Positions 8,390-17,833 of a stretch of DNA of 64,000 nucleotides are shown in pieces. The stretch lies in NCBI RefSeq assembly GCF_007874125.1, contig NZ_CP040128.1, positions 3,162,001-3,226,000 on the forward strand, given 5' to 3'. The notes beneath the pieces were generated by a model. It saw only the letters and a program-made list of their open reading frames with translations. It did not search any database and had not been told where the DNA came from. How positions within the stretch are numbered: position 1 is the stretch's first letter; each line of letters opens with the position of its first letter. The translations under genes and the position numbers were made by a program. The stretch is from Noviherbaspirillum sp. UKPF54. GTDB lineage: Bacteria > Pseudomonadota > Gammaproteobacteria > Burkholderiales > Burkholderiaceae_D.

Positions 8390-9715
8390 TTACTTTGCGT
8401 TGCCCACGATTACTGTCGACATCTTGTCGAGCGCAATCTTACGGTTGAAGGCTGCCTTGATATCGGCGATCGACACCTTGGCGACATTGGCGGTCCAGGT
8501 ATCGAGGTAATCGAGCGGCAGGTTATAAAAGCCGATCGCCGCCACGTTGTCGAGAATCTTCCTGTTATTGTCGATACGTAACGCAAAGCCGCCGATCAGG
8601 TTGTCCTTGGCCGCCTGCAGTTCTTTTGGCGTCGGGCCGTCGCTCAGGAAGGCGGCGATCGTGTCGCGCACTACTTTCAGTGCTTCTCCAGCCTGCTCGC
8701 GCTGGGTCTGGAAGCCAGCCTGGAACGGTCCGGGTTGTGCGAGCGGATTGAAATAGCTGTAGACGCTGTAGGATAGGCCGCGCTTTTCGCGCACCTCGCG
8801 CGTCAGGCGCGACACGAAGCCGCCGCCACCCAGCACATAATTGCCGACGATGAGAGGGAAATAATCGTCGTCGCCACGCGCCAGCGCCGGAATACCGGTC
8901 AACACGTGCGCCTGCGACGCCGGATGGTCGATCCGGTCCTCGGTCGGCGGCATCAGCTTGACCGGCGGCACAGCCGGCAACGCGGCGCCTTGCGGCAGGC
9001 GCGACGTGAGCTGCTGCGCAACCGTGTCCGCTTCGGCCCGGGTGATATCGCCGATCATGGCAATGATTGCGCGGTTGGCGACATAGTGGGTGCGATGGAA
9101 GGCAACCAAGTCGTCACGCGTGATCGCCTCGACCGATGCCACCGTTTCCTGCATTGCGTAAGGATGCTCGCCATACAGCACGCGCCAGAATGCCTTGTTG
9201 GCAATCGATTCGGGCTTGGTGTCGTCTTCGCGGATCGATGCGATGGTGCGCGCCTTGTCGCGCGCCAGGAAGTCTTCCGGAAAGCTCGGATGCGCGAGTA
9301 TGCGCGCCAGCAAGGTCACGGCCGCATCGCGCTCGGCGCGACTGGAAAGGGTGCGCAACGTCGATCCGGCGCGGTCGATACCGGCCCCGCCGCCGCGCTG
9401 GGCGGCGATGTCGGCGAACGCATCGGAAATCTGCGCCTCCGTCATGGCCGGTTCCGCCAGCGGCGTTTCGGATTGGTGCAGGCCGCGCGCCAGCATGGCA
9501 TTGGTCAGCTCGGCCGTGCCCGCTTTGCCATGCGGGTCACGCCGCGAACCGGCGTCGAACTCGACGCTAACGTCGAGAATCGGGATGGAGTGATTTTCGA
9601 CAAACAGCACCCGCGCGCCATTGGCGAGCGTCCAGAACTGAATCCGCAGCGACGCCCGGGCCGGCGCTACGGCGACAAGGGAAAGTGCCAGAATAAAAAG
9701 GAAGCGCTTCATCAT
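8390..9715 (-). CDS. M16-family peptidase-like protein lacking the zinc motif
   Basis: This 441-residue protein begins with a signal peptide (FLFILALSLVAVAPARA), giving a periplasmic location. It has the two-domain M16 (pitrilysin) fold, with a C-terminal ADIKAAFNRKI segment. Where M16 enzymes carry HxxEH, this protein reads GTAELTNAML, so both zinc histidines are missing. It follows the catalytic paralogue by 14 bases. By analogy with mitochondrial processing peptidase and other bacterial M16 pairs, it is probably the non-catalytic substrate-binding partner. The native substrate is unknown. Confidence 0.9.
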   Translation of the reverse strand: MMKRFLFILALSLVAVAPARASLRIQFWTLANGARVLFVENHSIPILDVSVEFDAGSRRDPHGKAGTAELTNAMLARGLHQSETPLAEPAMTEAQISDAFADIAAQRGGGAGIDRAGSTLRTLSSRAERDAAVTLLARILAHPSFPEDFLARDKARTIASIREDDTKPESIANKAFWRVLYGEHPYAMQETVASVEAITRDDLVAFHRTHYVANRAIIAMIGDITRAEADTVAQQLTSRLPQGAALPAVPPVKLMPPTEDRIDHPASQAHVLTGIPALARGDDDYFPLIVGNYVLGGGGFVSRLTREVREKRGLSYSVYSYFNPLAQPGPFQAGFQTQREQAGEALKVVRDTIAAFLSDGPTPKELQAAKDNLIGGFALRIDNNRKILDNVAAIGFYNLPLDYLDTWTANVAKVSIADIKAAFNRKIALDKMSTVIVGNAK

Positions 9716-9729
9716 GATCGGTTATCTCG

Positions 9730-11097
9730 TTAGTGACGCATGCCTTTGGGCGGCGCGGCCTTCTTTTCAGACAAGGGCAGCGGAACCAGTGTCGCGACGG
9801 TGAGCGTGTCGTCGGTAAAATACTTCTTCGCCACCGCCTGCACCTGCTCGGCCGTGACCGTCTTGAGCTTGTCGATGATACGGTCGATGTCGGCATACGA
9901 CAGGCCAGACATTTCCATCGTGCCCATTTCCATCGCTTGCCCGAAAATCGAATCGCGCTTGTAGATCTGGCCCGCGATCAGCTGCGCCTTCACGCGCTTG
10001 AGTTCTTCTTCGGATACGCCCTCGTTCGCAATGCGCGCGACTTCGGCGCGCAGCAACTTCTCCAGCTGTTCGGTGGTCGTGCCCTTGGCCGGGGTGCCGT
10101 CGAGCAGGAACAGCGACGGCCCGCGCGCGACATTCGAGTATCCGGCGCCGACCGAATTGGCGACCTTGTCGGTGCGCACCAGCTTCGCATTCAGCCGGGC
10201 GTTGTCGTAGCCGTCGAGAATGGCGGCCAGCACGTCAAGCGCATGCGAATCAATATCCTTGTCGACGTTGCGCAAGGTCGGCGCCTTGAACGCGAGCACG
10301 ACATACGGGTTTTCGGCCGGAGCCTTCACCGTGACGCGCCGGATGCCGTGCTGCTCCGGTTCGATCTGCGGCTTGGTCGTCGGCAGCGGCTTGCGCGCGA
10401 TTTTGCCGAAATGCTTTTCAGCCAGTGCAAACACTTGCTTTGCATCCACATCGCCAGTCACGACCATGGTCGCGTTGTTCGGCGCATACCAACGCTCGTA
10501 CCAGGCTTTCGCATCCTGTACGGTCATGTTTTGCAAATCGCTCATCCAGCCCGCCACCGGATGGTGATAGGGGTGCGCGGTAAACGCCGTAGCATTGAGC
10601 AATTCGTAGACCTGGGGGATCGGCTGGTCCTCGGTGCGCCAGCGGCGCTCCTCCATTACCACCCGGATTTCGCGGGCGAATTCATCCTTGTCGAATACCA
10701 GGTTCGCCATGCGGTCGGCTTCCAGCGCCATCACCTTTTCCAGCTTCGATTTCTCGATCTGCTGGAAATAAGCGGTGTAATCCTTGTTGGTGAATGCGTT
10801 TTCGCGCCCGCCGAGCGCCGCCACGCGCTGACTGAATTCACCGGGCTTGAGCGTTTTGGTGCCCTTGAACATCATGTGTTCCAGCGCATGCGCGACACCC
10901 GTGGTGCCATTGACTTCATCCATCGAGCCGATCTTGTACCAGACCATATGCGCTACCGTCGGCGCCCGATGGTCTTCCTTGACGATAATTTTCATGCCGT
11001 TTTTCAGCATGAATTCTTGCGCAGGCTCGGCATGCGCGAGGACAGGCGCCAGACTGAGCGCCCATCCCGCCAGCAATACGGCGATCCGGAATTTCAT
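9730..11097 (-). CDS. M16-family zinc peptidase, catalytic subunit
   Basis: This 455-residue periplasmic metallopeptidase has a signal peptide (VLLAGWALSLAPVLAHA) and the inverted zinc motif HALEHMMFKGT near residues 66-76, giving the His, Glu, His ligands of M16 enzymes. A downstream acidic ligand region (ENAFTNKDYTAYF) is also present. It is first in a compact minus-strand set with its inactive paralogue, rsmD and coaD. The gene is divergent from ftsY; the 139-base gap must hold both promoters. The protein substrate is not known. Confidence 0.93.
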   Translation of the reverse strand: MKFRIAVLLAGWALSLAPVLAHAEPAQEFMLKNGMKIIVKEDHRAPTVAHMVWYKIGSMDEVNGTTGVAHALEHMMFKGTKTLKPGEFSQRVAALGGRENAFTNKDYTAYFQQIEKSKLEKVMALEADRMANLVFDKDEFAREIRVVMEERRWRTEDQPIPQVYELLNATAFTAHPYHHPVAGWMSDLQNMTVQDAKAWYERWYAPNNATMVVTGDVDAKQVFALAEKHFGKIARKPLPTTKPQIEPEQHGIRRVTVKAPAENPYVVLAFKAPTLRNVDKDIDSHALDVLAAILDGYDNARLNAKLVRTDKVANSVGAGYSNVARGPSLFLLDGTPAKGTTTEQLEKLLRAEVARIANEGVSEEELKRVKAQLIAGQIYKRDSIFGQAMEMGTMEMSGLSYADIDRIIDKLKTVTAEQVQAVAKKYFTDDTLTVATLVPLPLSEKKAAPPKGMRH

Positions 11098-11236
11098 AAT
11101 CTATGCTCTGATAAAATAGATGGCAGGTATGGTGCATGCTCGTAGGCATGCATTTCATGCAACGTAAATTGGCGATTGTATCTCCTTTCCGTCTTGCTGC
11201 TGCAAGCATTCCTGAACGCGTTTCTGCCCAGCTCCC

Positions 11237-12313
11237 ATGTTTAGCTTCTTCAAAAGAAAATCGAAAGACACACCGGCGGTAGAGCCGGCGCCGGAAGCCT
11301 TGGCGACACCTCCCGCGGCGGAATCGGCACCGGTTGCCGAAGCCCCGGTGGCGACCGCGCCCGAAGCGGAAATCATCGAAGAGATCGTCACCGCGGCTCC
11401 GCTGCGGGCCGAACAAAAGCGCTCCTGGCTGCAAAAGCTCAAAGCCGGCCTGTCGAAAACGTCCACCAACCTCACCACCCTGTTCGTCGGCGCGAAGATC
11501 GACGACGACCTCTACGACGAACTCGAATCGGCGCTGCTGGTCTCCGACGCCGGCGTCGAGGCGACCCAGTTCCTGCTGGACGCCTTGAAGAAGAAGGTCA
11601 AGAGCGAGAAACTGACCGAGGCCCAGCAGGTCAAGGACGCATTGCGCGCCCTGCTCGTCGAGATGCTGGCGCCGCTGCAAAAGCCGATGGTGCTGGGGCG
11701 CCATCAGCCGCTGGTGATGATGATCGCGGGCGTCAACGGCGCCGGCAAGACCACCACCATCGGCAAGCTTGCCAAGCACATGCAGACCCATCATCAATCA
11801 GTGCTGCTGGCCGCCGGCGACACGTTCCGCGCCGCCGCCCGCGAACAGCTCGCGATCTGGGGCGCTCGCAACGACGTGACCGTGATCGCGCAGGAATCGG
11901 GCGACCCGGCAGCCGTCGCCTTCGACGCAGTGCAGTCGGCCAAGGCGCGCAACGTCAATGTGGTCATGGTCGACACCGCCGGACGCCTGCCGACGCAGCT
12001 GCATCTGATGGAAGAGTTGAAGAAGATCAAGCGCGTCATCGGCAAGGGCATGGAAAGCGCGCCGCACGAGCTATTGCTCGTCATTGACGGCAACACGGGA
12101 CAGAACGCGCTGGCGCAAGTGAAAGCGTTTGACGATGCGTTGCAGCTGACCGGCCTGATCGTCACCAAGCTCGACGGTACGGCCAAAGGCGGCATCCTGG
12201 CGGCGATCGCGAAAACCCGCCCGGTGCCGGTGTACTTCATCGGGGTGGGCGAGCAGATCGAGGATTTGCAGCCGTTTAATGCCGAAGAATTCGTGGACGC
12301 GCTGCTCAGCTGA
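11237..12313 (+). CDS. ftsY: Signal recognition particle receptor FtsY
   Basis: This 358-residue SRP GTPase receptor targets ribosome-nascent chains to SecYEG. An acidic, Ala/Pro/Glu-rich N-terminal A region (residues 10-55) precedes the NG domains. The P-loop GVNGAGKTTT is near residue 165, DTAGR near 245 and TKLDGTAKGG near 309. The A region is much shorter than in E. coli, as is common in betaproteobacteria. It is followed after one base by ftsE, giving a ftsY-ftsE-ftsX operon. Confidence 0.98.
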   Translation: MFSFFKRKSKDTPAVEPAPEALATPPAAESAPVAEAPVATAPEAEIIEEIVTAAPLRAEQKRSWLQKLKAGLSKTSTNLTTLFVGAKIDDDLYDELESALLVSDAGVEATQFLLDALKKKVKSEKLTEAQQVKDALRALLVEMLAPLQKPMVLGRHQPLVMMIAGVNGAGKTTTIGKLAKHMQTHHQSVLLAAGDTFRAAAREQLAIWGARNDVTVIAQESGDPAAVAFDAVQSAKARNVNVVMVDTAGRLPTQLHLMEELKKIKRVIGKGMESAPHELLLVIDGNTGQNALAQVKAFDDALQLTGLIVTKLDGTAKGGILAAIAKTRPVPVYFIGVGEQIEDLQPFNAEEFVDALLS

Positions 12314-12314
12314 G

Positions 12315-13001
12315 ATGATCGAATTTCACCAGGTTTCAAAACAGTACAGCCGCGACAACGCGGCGTTGTCGGAAATTACGCTATCGATTGCCAAAGGCGA
12401 GCTGGTTTTCCTGTCGGGACCGTCCGGCGCCGGCAAGTCGACCCTGCTGAAGATGATTGCAGCAATGGAGCGTCCGAGTTCCGGCACCATTACCGTCAAC
12501 GGCCATGACATCGGCCGCCTCAAGCCGTCCGGCCTGCCCTACCTGCGCCGCAACCTGGGGCTGATCTTCCAGCAGCAGTGCCTGCTGAACGACCGCAGCG
12601 TGCTGGCAAACGTCATGCTACCCCTGCTCGTCACCGGCCACCCGCGTGCCGACGCGGAAAAACGCGCGCGCGCCGCGCTCGACAAGATCGGCCTGCTGTC
12701 CAAGGCGGCAGACGAGCCGCTGGCGCTGTCCGGCGGCGAGCAGCAGCGCGTTGCGATCGCGCGCGCCATCGTGAACCGCCCGCAGATCATCCTGGCCGAC
12801 GAGCCGACCGCCAATCTGGACCGTGCCAGCGCCGCCAAGGTGATGGAAGCGCTCCATGCGTTTCACGGCGTGGGCGTGACCTGCCTGATCGCCACCCATG
12901 ACGAACATATTCTCAATGAGGCAAAAAAGATCATTTATCTTGAACACGGGCGCCTGGTCGGACCGGGCATCCATGCGCCGTTTTCCGGAGATGCGGCATG
13001 A
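12315..13001 (+). CDS. ftsE: Cell division ATP-binding protein FtsE
   Basis: This 228-residue ABC ATPase works with FtsX at the septum, activating periplasmic murein hydrolases. Walker A GPSGAGKST is at residues 35-43, the signature LSGGEQQR near 138, and Walker B IILADEPTANLD near 157. ATG 12315 is chosen because MIEFHQVSKQY matches the family start and lies one base after the ftsY stop; a longer in-frame start would overlap ftsY without homology. It overlaps ftsX by ATGA. Confidence 0.97.
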   Translation: MIEFHQVSKQYSRDNAALSEITLSIAKGELVFLSGPSGAGKSTLLKMIAAMERPSSGTITVNGHDIGRLKPSGLPYLRRNLGLIFQQQCLLNDRSVLANVMLPLLVTGHPRADAEKRARAALDKIGLLSKAADEPLALSGGEQQRVAIARAIVNRPQIILADEPTANLDRASAAKVMEALHAFHGVGVTCLIATHDEHILNEAKKIIYLEHGRLVGPGIHAPFSGDAA

Positions 13002-13924
13002 ATAGCTGGCTGCGGCAACATGCACTCGCGTTCGCCGACGCGCTGCGGCACCTGCTGAAGACGCCCGGCAGCTTCAGCCTGAACGTCCTGGTGGTCGCCA
13101 TTTCGCTGTCGCTGCCGTTTGCCGGCCTGACTGTGCTGGAAAATGTGCGGCCGGTGTCTCAGCAGCTGGCGGTGGAACCCGAAATCAGCATTTTCATGGC
13201 CTTGGACACGCCGCGCGAACGCGCCACGGCGCTCGCGCCGCAGATTCGCCATCTCGTCCAGCAAGACAGCAACCCGGCCAAGCTCGAATTCATCCCGCGC
13301 GAGCGCGCCTTGAACCTGCTGCAGGAGCGGACCGGCTTGGCCGATGCCATTACCGCACTCGGTGAAAATCCGCTGCCGGATGGTTATGTCCTCAAGCTGT
13401 CCGGCTTTCAGGACGCATCGCAGGCCGGACAGATCGATACGCTGGCGGCGCAGCTGAAAGCCTTGCCGGGCGTCGAGTATGTGCAAGTCGATTCGGCGTG
13501 GGTCAAGCGGCTAGCGGCGCTGATGCATGTCCTGCGCCTCGCCCTGCTGTTCCTTGCCGCGACATTGGGCGTCGTGGTGGTTGCGGTAGTCTTCAATACG
13601 ATTCGCTTGCAAGTCATGACGCAACGCGAGGAAATCGAGGTGTGCCGCATGTTTGGCGCAACCGATGCGTTCATCTGCCGCCCGTTCTATTACATGGGCG
13701 CGCTACTGGGTCTGTTCGCCGGCGCGGCGGCGTTAGGCGTGGTTGCCCTGGCGCTGCATCCGCTTAATACGGCGGTGGCCGATTTTGCCCGGCTGTACGC
13801 CTCGGAATTCCGCCTGGTTCCGCTGGACTTTGCGAGCACAGTGACTCTTTTGGCAATCAGTGCCGGCATGGGACTGTTTGGAACGCGGCTATCGGTGAAA
13901 AAGCATCTGGCGCGCCTTTCCTGA
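12998..13924 (+). CDS. ftsX: Cell division protein FtsX
   Basis: This 308-residue inner-membrane partner of FtsE has an N-terminal transmembrane segment (residues 27-45), a periplasmic domain, and three C-terminal helices (ALLFLAATLGVVVVAVVF near 180, a second near 230, a third near 285). This is the four-helix FtsX topology. Its start codon overlaps the ftsE stop, so production is coupled. FtsX transmits FtsE ATP hydrolysis to the cell-wall amidase activation system outside. Confidence 0.96.
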   Translation: MNSWLRQHALAFADALRHLLKTPGSFSLNVLVVAISLSLPFAGLTVLENVRPVSQQLAVEPEISIFMALDTPRERATALAPQIRHLVQQDSNPAKLEFIPRERALNLLQERTGLADAITALGENPLPDGYVLKLSGFQDASQAGQIDTLAAQLKALPGVEYVQVDSAWVKRLAALMHVLRLALLFLAATLGVVVVAVVFNTIRLQVMTQREEIEVCRMFGATDAFICRPFYYMGALLGLFAGAAALGVVALALHPLNTAVADFARLYASEFRLVPLDFASTVTLLAISAGMGLFGTRLSVKKHLARLS

Positions 13925-14112
13925 AATGAAGGCTGCAACAGGAGTGGTTTTTATCGGCGACCGGCTACCGCATTCTTACCATTGCAGGCCTTTTCTTGCG
14001 CTTGCTTGATTATTCACAATCGCCCGCCGCGCACGCATCTTAAAGTAGAAAATATTAATTAATTGAAACTACGCCATAGTATTTCCCTTATCAAGTCGGT
14101 TAAAAATCCTGA

Positions 14113-14139
14113 TTAGCACTCTTACCCGGAGAGTGCTAA
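14113..14139 (+). promoter_or_regulatory. Perfect CIRCE (HrcA operator) before rpoH
   Basis: The arm TTAGCACTC (14113-14121), nine spacer bases and the arm GAGTGCTAA (14131-14139) match the CIRCE consensus exactly. CIRCE is bound by the heat-labile repressor HrcA. A promoter-like pair, TTAGCA (14113-14118) and TAATAT (14137-14142) with an 18-base spacer, is built into the operator, so HrcA would occlude RNA polymerase directly. The next gene is rpoH, 67 bases away. The rest of the 281-base gap (13925-14205) shows an AT-rich upstream stretch but no other site I can support. Confidence 0.9.
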
Positions 14140-14205
14140 TATATTTGTGAAATAAGCGGATCACTATGGCTTGTAGGTGGTCTTAGCTCAGGACGTTAAG
14201 GAGAA

Positions 14206-15102
14206 ATGATGAGAGCACAATCGGCACTGGTTCCTAAAGGCAATCACGCATTGGCGCTCGGTTTTCCAGGCAATCTGGGCAATATCGAAGCGTACATTTC
14301 GGCGGTCAACCGTATCCCCATGCTCACGCATGAGGAGGAAACGTCACTGGCACGCCGCCTGCGGGATGAAAGCGACCTGGGAGCCGCGCAAAAGCTGGTG
14401 ATGTCGCACCTGCGGCTGGTGGTATCGATCGCCCGCGGGTACCTCGGTTATGGCTTGCCGCATGCGGACCTGATCCAGGAAGGCAATATCGGATTGATGA
14501 AGGCGGTCAAGCGTTTCGACCCGGATCAGGGCGTGCGCCTGGTGTCGTATGCGATGCACTGGATCAAGGCCGAGATTCACGAGTACATCCTGAAGAATTG
14601 GCGGCTGGTGAAAGTGGCGACGACCAAGGCCCAGCGCAAGCTGTTCTTCAACCTGCGCAGCCACAAGGAAAGCCTGGACGCAATGACGCCGGCGCAGGTC
14701 GAAGACCTGGCGCGGGAACTCAACGTGAAGCGCGAAGACGTGATTGAAATGGAAACCCGCATGTCGGGCCATGACATCGCGCTGGATGCGCCGAGCGACG
14801 ACGAAGACGACAACAAGTTCGCGCCGATCGCCTACCTGTCGTCGGATGCGAGCGAGCCGACCAAGGCGCTGGAAGCGCGCCAGTACGACCGCTTGCAGTC
14901 GGAAGGCCTGGAGGCTGCGCTGGACAAGCTCGACGCGCGTTCGCGCCGGATCGTGGAAGCGCGCTGGCTGGCCAACGACGAAGGCTCGGGCGCGACGCTG
15001 CACGAACTGGCCGACGAATTCGGCGTTTCGGCCGAGCGCATCCGCCAGATCGAAAGCGCCGCCCTGAAGAAAATGAAAGGCGCGCTGGCGGCATACGCGT
15101 AA
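14206..15102 (+). CDS. rpoH: RNA polymerase heat-shock sigma factor (sigma-32)
   Basis: This 298-residue sigma-70 family factor directs transcription of heat-shock genes. Region 2 (DLIQEGNIGLMKAVKRFDP near 88-106) and region 4 (LHELADEFGVSAERIRQIE near 265-283) are intact. The RpoH-specific box QRKLFFNLR near residue 144 separates it from RpoD and RpoS. A strong AAGGAGA ribosome site precedes tandem ATG codons at 14206 and 14209. The CIRCE operator upstream puts the gene under HrcA, so two heat-shock circuits are wired together. It follows ftsX, as in many proteobacteria. Confidence 0.97.
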   Translation: MMRAQSALVPKGNHALALGFPGNLGNIEAYISAVNRIPMLTHEEETSLARRLRDESDLGAAQKLVMSHLRLVVSIARGYLGYGLPHADLIQEGNIGLMKAVKRFDPDQGVRLVSYAMHWIKAEIHEYILKNWRLVKVATTKAQRKLFFNLRSHKESLDAMTPAQVEDLARELNVKREDVIEMETRMSGHDIALDAPSDDEDDNKFAPIAYLSSDASEPTKALEARQYDRLQSEGLEAALDKLDARSRRIVEARWLANDEGSGATLHELADEFGVSAERIRQIESAALKKMKGALAAYA

Positions 15103-15122
15103 GCAAATTCGTCGTTCCCAAC

Positions 15123-15155
15123 AAAAAAGGCGTTCCGGTCCGGAACGCCTTTTTC
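15123..15155. terminator. Rho-independent terminator between rpoH and sco
   Basis: The near-perfect stem GGCGTTCCGG / CCGGAACGCC is flanked by A-runs on the left and a T-run on the right. It can therefore stop transcription of both convergent genes, rpoH and the SCO gene. Confidence 0.92.
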
Positions 15156-15185
15156 TTTTTCCATAACGGATTCGTTACGACAGAT

Positions 15186-15815
15186 TCATGACAACAAGAG
15201 CTTGAGGTCATGCGCGATCGGCTCGGCACCCTGCCCATGCCGCACGAACAGGCGCAGGCGTCCTTGCGGATCAAACACGTAGCTTCCCGCCGTGTGGTCG
15301 AGCGTATAGCTGCCCGGCTCCTTGCCCGGCACCTTCTGATAAAACACCTTGAATTCCTTGGCGACCTTCTCGGTTGCCGCCTTGTCGCCGACCAGCCCGA
15401 GGAAGCGTGGATCGAACGAAGGAACATACTTGGCCAGCAATTCCGGCGTGTCGCGCTCCGGGTCGAGCGTGATGAACAAGACTTGCACCTTGTCGGCAAG
15501 CGGGCCCAGCTGCTGCATCACGGACGCCATTTCAGCCATGGTTGTCGGGCAAACGTCGGGGCACTGCGTATAACCGAAGAACACGACGACGGCCTTGCCC
15601 TTGAAATCGGCGAGGGAACGCATTTTCCCAGTGTGGTCCGGCAGCGCGAAATCCTTGGCGTAATCGAGTCCGGTGACGTCCGTATTTGCGAAAGCGGGCT
15701 TGGCCGGAGACAGAAACGTTTGCGCGCCGTCGCCCTGCTTGCCGCAGCCATGCAAGGCGAGCGCGGAAAATGCGACCACGCAGGCGGCGAGAATTCTCCG
15801 GGATGAAAAGAACAT
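15186..15815 (-). CDS. SCO1/SenC copper chaperone for cytochrome oxidase
   Basis: This 209-residue membrane-anchored thioredoxin-fold protein delivers copper to the CuA centre of oxidase subunit II. The N-terminus is a lipoprotein-like signal (AACVVAFSALALHGCGKQ), with Cys as a probable lipidation site. The copper motif CPDVCP is near residue 83, and a distal His occurs in LDHTAGSY. The start at 15815 gives the expected N-terminus; the same frame remains open upstream through ctaB but that is not SCO sequence. It is the last gene of the ctaA-ctaB-sco run. Confidence 0.93.
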   Translation of the reverse strand: MFFSSRRILAACVVAFSALALHGCGKQGDGAQTFLSPAKPAFANTDVTGLDYAKDFALPDHTGKMRSLADFKGKAVVVFFGYTQCPDVCPTTMAEMASVMQQLGPLADKVQVLFITLDPERDTPELLAKYVPSFDPRFLGLVGDKAATEKVAKEFKVFYQKVPGKEPGSYTLDHTAGSYVFDPQGRLRLFVRHGQGAEPIAHDLKLLLS

Positions 15816-15820
15816 AGCTA

Positions 15821-16705
15821 TCAAAACTTGAAATAATGATCGGCCAGTAACGCCGCAAATAGCAGCGACAAATAGACGATCGAATACGCAAAGGTCTTGC
15901 GCGCGAGAAGATCGCTGTAATGCCGCCAGATGCGCCAAGCATACCAGAGGAAGATGGCGCCAAGCACCGCGGCGCTGGCAAGGTAGATCAGGCAGCTCAT
16001 CCGCACCGCGTAAGGCAGCATGGTCGTTGCCACCAGCACGATGGTGTACAGCCAGATATGGAATTGCGTGAATTCCGGCCCGTGCGTAACGGGCAGCATC
16101 GGCAACCCGGATCTCGCGTAATCGTCGCGACGATACATGGCCAGCGACCAGAAATGCGGCGGAGTCCAGACGAAGATGATCAGTACCAGTATCCATGCCT
16201 GCATCGGCACATCGTTGGCCACGGCCGCCCAGCCAAGCGCCGGCGGCATAGCGCCGGACAGTCCGCCGATCACGATGTTCTGCGGCGTGGCGGGCTTGAG
16301 GACCATCGTATAGATCACCGCGTAGCCGACGAAGGTGGCGAAGGTCAGCCACATGGTTAGTGGATTGACGAAATTGAACAGCACCCACATGCCGATGCCG
16401 CCTATGACGCCGGAAAACATCAGGGTCTGCGGCACCGTGATTTCGCCGCGCGCGAGCGGCCGGCGCGCGGTGCGCGCCATGCGCGAGTCGATCTCCCGCT
16501 CGACCAGACAATTCACCGCGAAGGCAGCGCCCGCCAGCAGCCAGATGCCGATGGTGCCCGCCACCACCACTCTCCAGTCTGGAAGCTCCGGCGTGGCGAG
16601 GAACATGCCGATGACGGCGCAAAACACGGCAAGCTGGGTAACGCGCGGCTTGGTGAGCGCCCAGTATTGGGAAATGCGGTTGGGATGGATGGTCAGTGTA
16701 GTCAC
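15821..16705 (-). CDS. ctaB: Protohaem IX farnesyltransferase (haem O synthase)
   Basis: This 294-residue UbiA-family membrane enzyme farnesylates haem B to haem O, the precursor of haem A. The Asp-rich prenyl-binding motif appears as [19 protein letters not shown] near residue 65, followed by about eight hydrophobic helices. The start is GTG 16705, seven bases after the ctaA stop, with a GAGGTG ribosome site; an ATG overlapping ctaA meets an immediate stop. The product feeds ctaA next door. Confidence 0.95.
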   Translation of the reverse strand: MTTLTIHPNRISQYWALTKPRVTQLAVFCAVIGMFLATPELPDWRVVVAGTIGIWLLAGAAFAVNCLVEREIDSRMARTARRPLARGEITVPQTLMFSGVIGGIGMWVLFNFVNPLTMWLTFATFVGYAVIYTMVLKPATPQNIVIGGLSGAMPPALGWAAVANDVPMQAWILVLIIFVWTPPHFWSLAMYRRDDYARSGLPMLPVTHGPEFTQFHIWLYTIVLVATTMLPYAVRMSCLIYLASAAVLGAIFLWYAWRIWRHYSDLLARKTFAYSIVYLSLLFAALLADHYFKF

Positions 16706-16712
16706 TTGCACC

Positions 16713-17825
16713 TCATGCGGCGGACAGATGGATCGGGGAACGGTCCGAAGCCGTGTGCGCCGGCAGACGAACCTTGAAGTTAAACATGACAAGCAATAGC
16801 AGAAGCAGCGCGGCGCCGCCGTTATGCGCGACCGCAAGGGCCAATGGCCATTTCAGGAAAATCGTCGACAGCCCGGTCGCCAGCTGCATGCCGATAGCGG
16901 CCAGCAGCCAGCGCGCGTTCTTTTGCAGGCCATTCACCTTGCTTGCCTCGTGCGCCAGCCAGACGGCCAGCGCCACGACGACGAAGGCGAACGTGCGGTG
17001 GGTCCAGTGAATCGCCGTCAATGCGGGGAACGATAGGAAATCGCCGCTCACGGTCCTGCCGAGATCGCGCCACAGCGAAAAGCCGTTGGCGAAATCCATT
17101 TCAGGAATCGGCTTGCCGTGGCAGAGCGGGAAATCCAGGCAAGCCAGCGCGGCATAATTGGTGCTGACCCAGCCGCCCAAGGCGATCTGCACGCCGAGCA
17201 GCACCAGCACGATGGCTGCGGGAAGGCGCAACGCGGCCGCGCGGGACTCGACCGGGGTATGCACGCTCTGGCGCGCCGCAAGCCAGGCCAGCATCGCGAG
17301 CAGGCTCAGGCCGAGCAGCAGATGCGTCGTCACGATGACGGGCTGCAGCTTCAATGTCACGGTCCAGGCGCCGAACGCTCCCTGCAGGCAAACCAATGCC
17401 AGCAGCAAGGACGGCAGCAGCGGCGAAAACCTGTCGTCGTCCCGGCCGGACCTGAGCCAGTTGCGCCAGGCGACAAGTGCGATCGACACGATCAATACGC
17501 CCACGCCCATCGCGAGATAGCGGTGGATCATTTCTATCCATGCCTTTTTTACCGTAACCGGCCCGCTCGGCATGGCGGCTTCCGCGGCGCTGATGTGCGC
17601 ATGCGCCTGCAGCGGATCGGCGTGTCCGTAGCAACCAGGCCAGTCGGGGCAACCCAGGCCTGAATCCGTCAGGCGCGTGAACGCGCCGAACATGATCAGA
17701 TCGAACGTCAGAAACAAGGTCACCCAGATCAGCTTGCGGTACTTGTTCCTGTCGCTGGAAGTCCATACCACTGCCAGGGGCAGGAGCGCCGCCAGGATGC
17801 CGGTAAGCGCCAGTTGAATCAGCAT
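16713..17825 (-). CDS. ctaA: Haem A synthase (CtaA/Cox15)
   Basis: This 370-residue polytopic membrane protein oxidises the haem O methyl group to haem A for the aa3-type oxidase. About eight hydrophobic helices are visible, with family motifs [17 protein letters not shown] near residue 51 (containing the conserved Cys pair region) and [12 protein letters not shown] near 98; EMIHR carries a haem-ligand histidine. Further His-containing segments are [10 protein letters not shown] and WTHRTFAFV. It lies between the SCO-like gene and ctaB on one strand. Confidence 0.95.
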   Translation of the reverse strand: MLIQLALTGILAALLPLAVVWTSSDRNKYRKLIWVTLFLTFDLIMFGAFTRLTDSGLGCPDWPGCYGHADPLQAHAHISAAEAAMPSGPVTVKKAWIEMIHRYLAMGVGVLIVSIALVAWRNWLRSGRDDDRFSPLLPSLLLALVCLQGAFGAWTVTLKLQPVIVTTHLLLGLSLLAMLAWLAARQSVHTPVESRAAALRLPAAIVLVLLGVQIALGGWVSTNYAALACLDFPLCHGKPIPEMDFANGFSLWRDLGRTVSGDFLSFPALTAIHWTHRTFAFVVVALAVWLAHEASKVNGLQKNARWLLAAIGMQLATGLSTIFLKWPLALAVAHNGGAALLLLLLVMFNFKVRLPAHTASDRSPIHLSAA

Positions 17826-17833
17826 GCGGGCTC

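Noticed and set aside
9733..11145. Plus-strand frame antisense to the M16 catalytic peptidase
   Set aside because: It is a shadow of a gene with signal peptide and zinc motif on the minus strand.
15816..16622. Open frame continuing upstream of the SCO start through ctaB
   Set aside because: The sequence there is a shadow of ctaB; SCO features begin at the membrane anchor after 15815.
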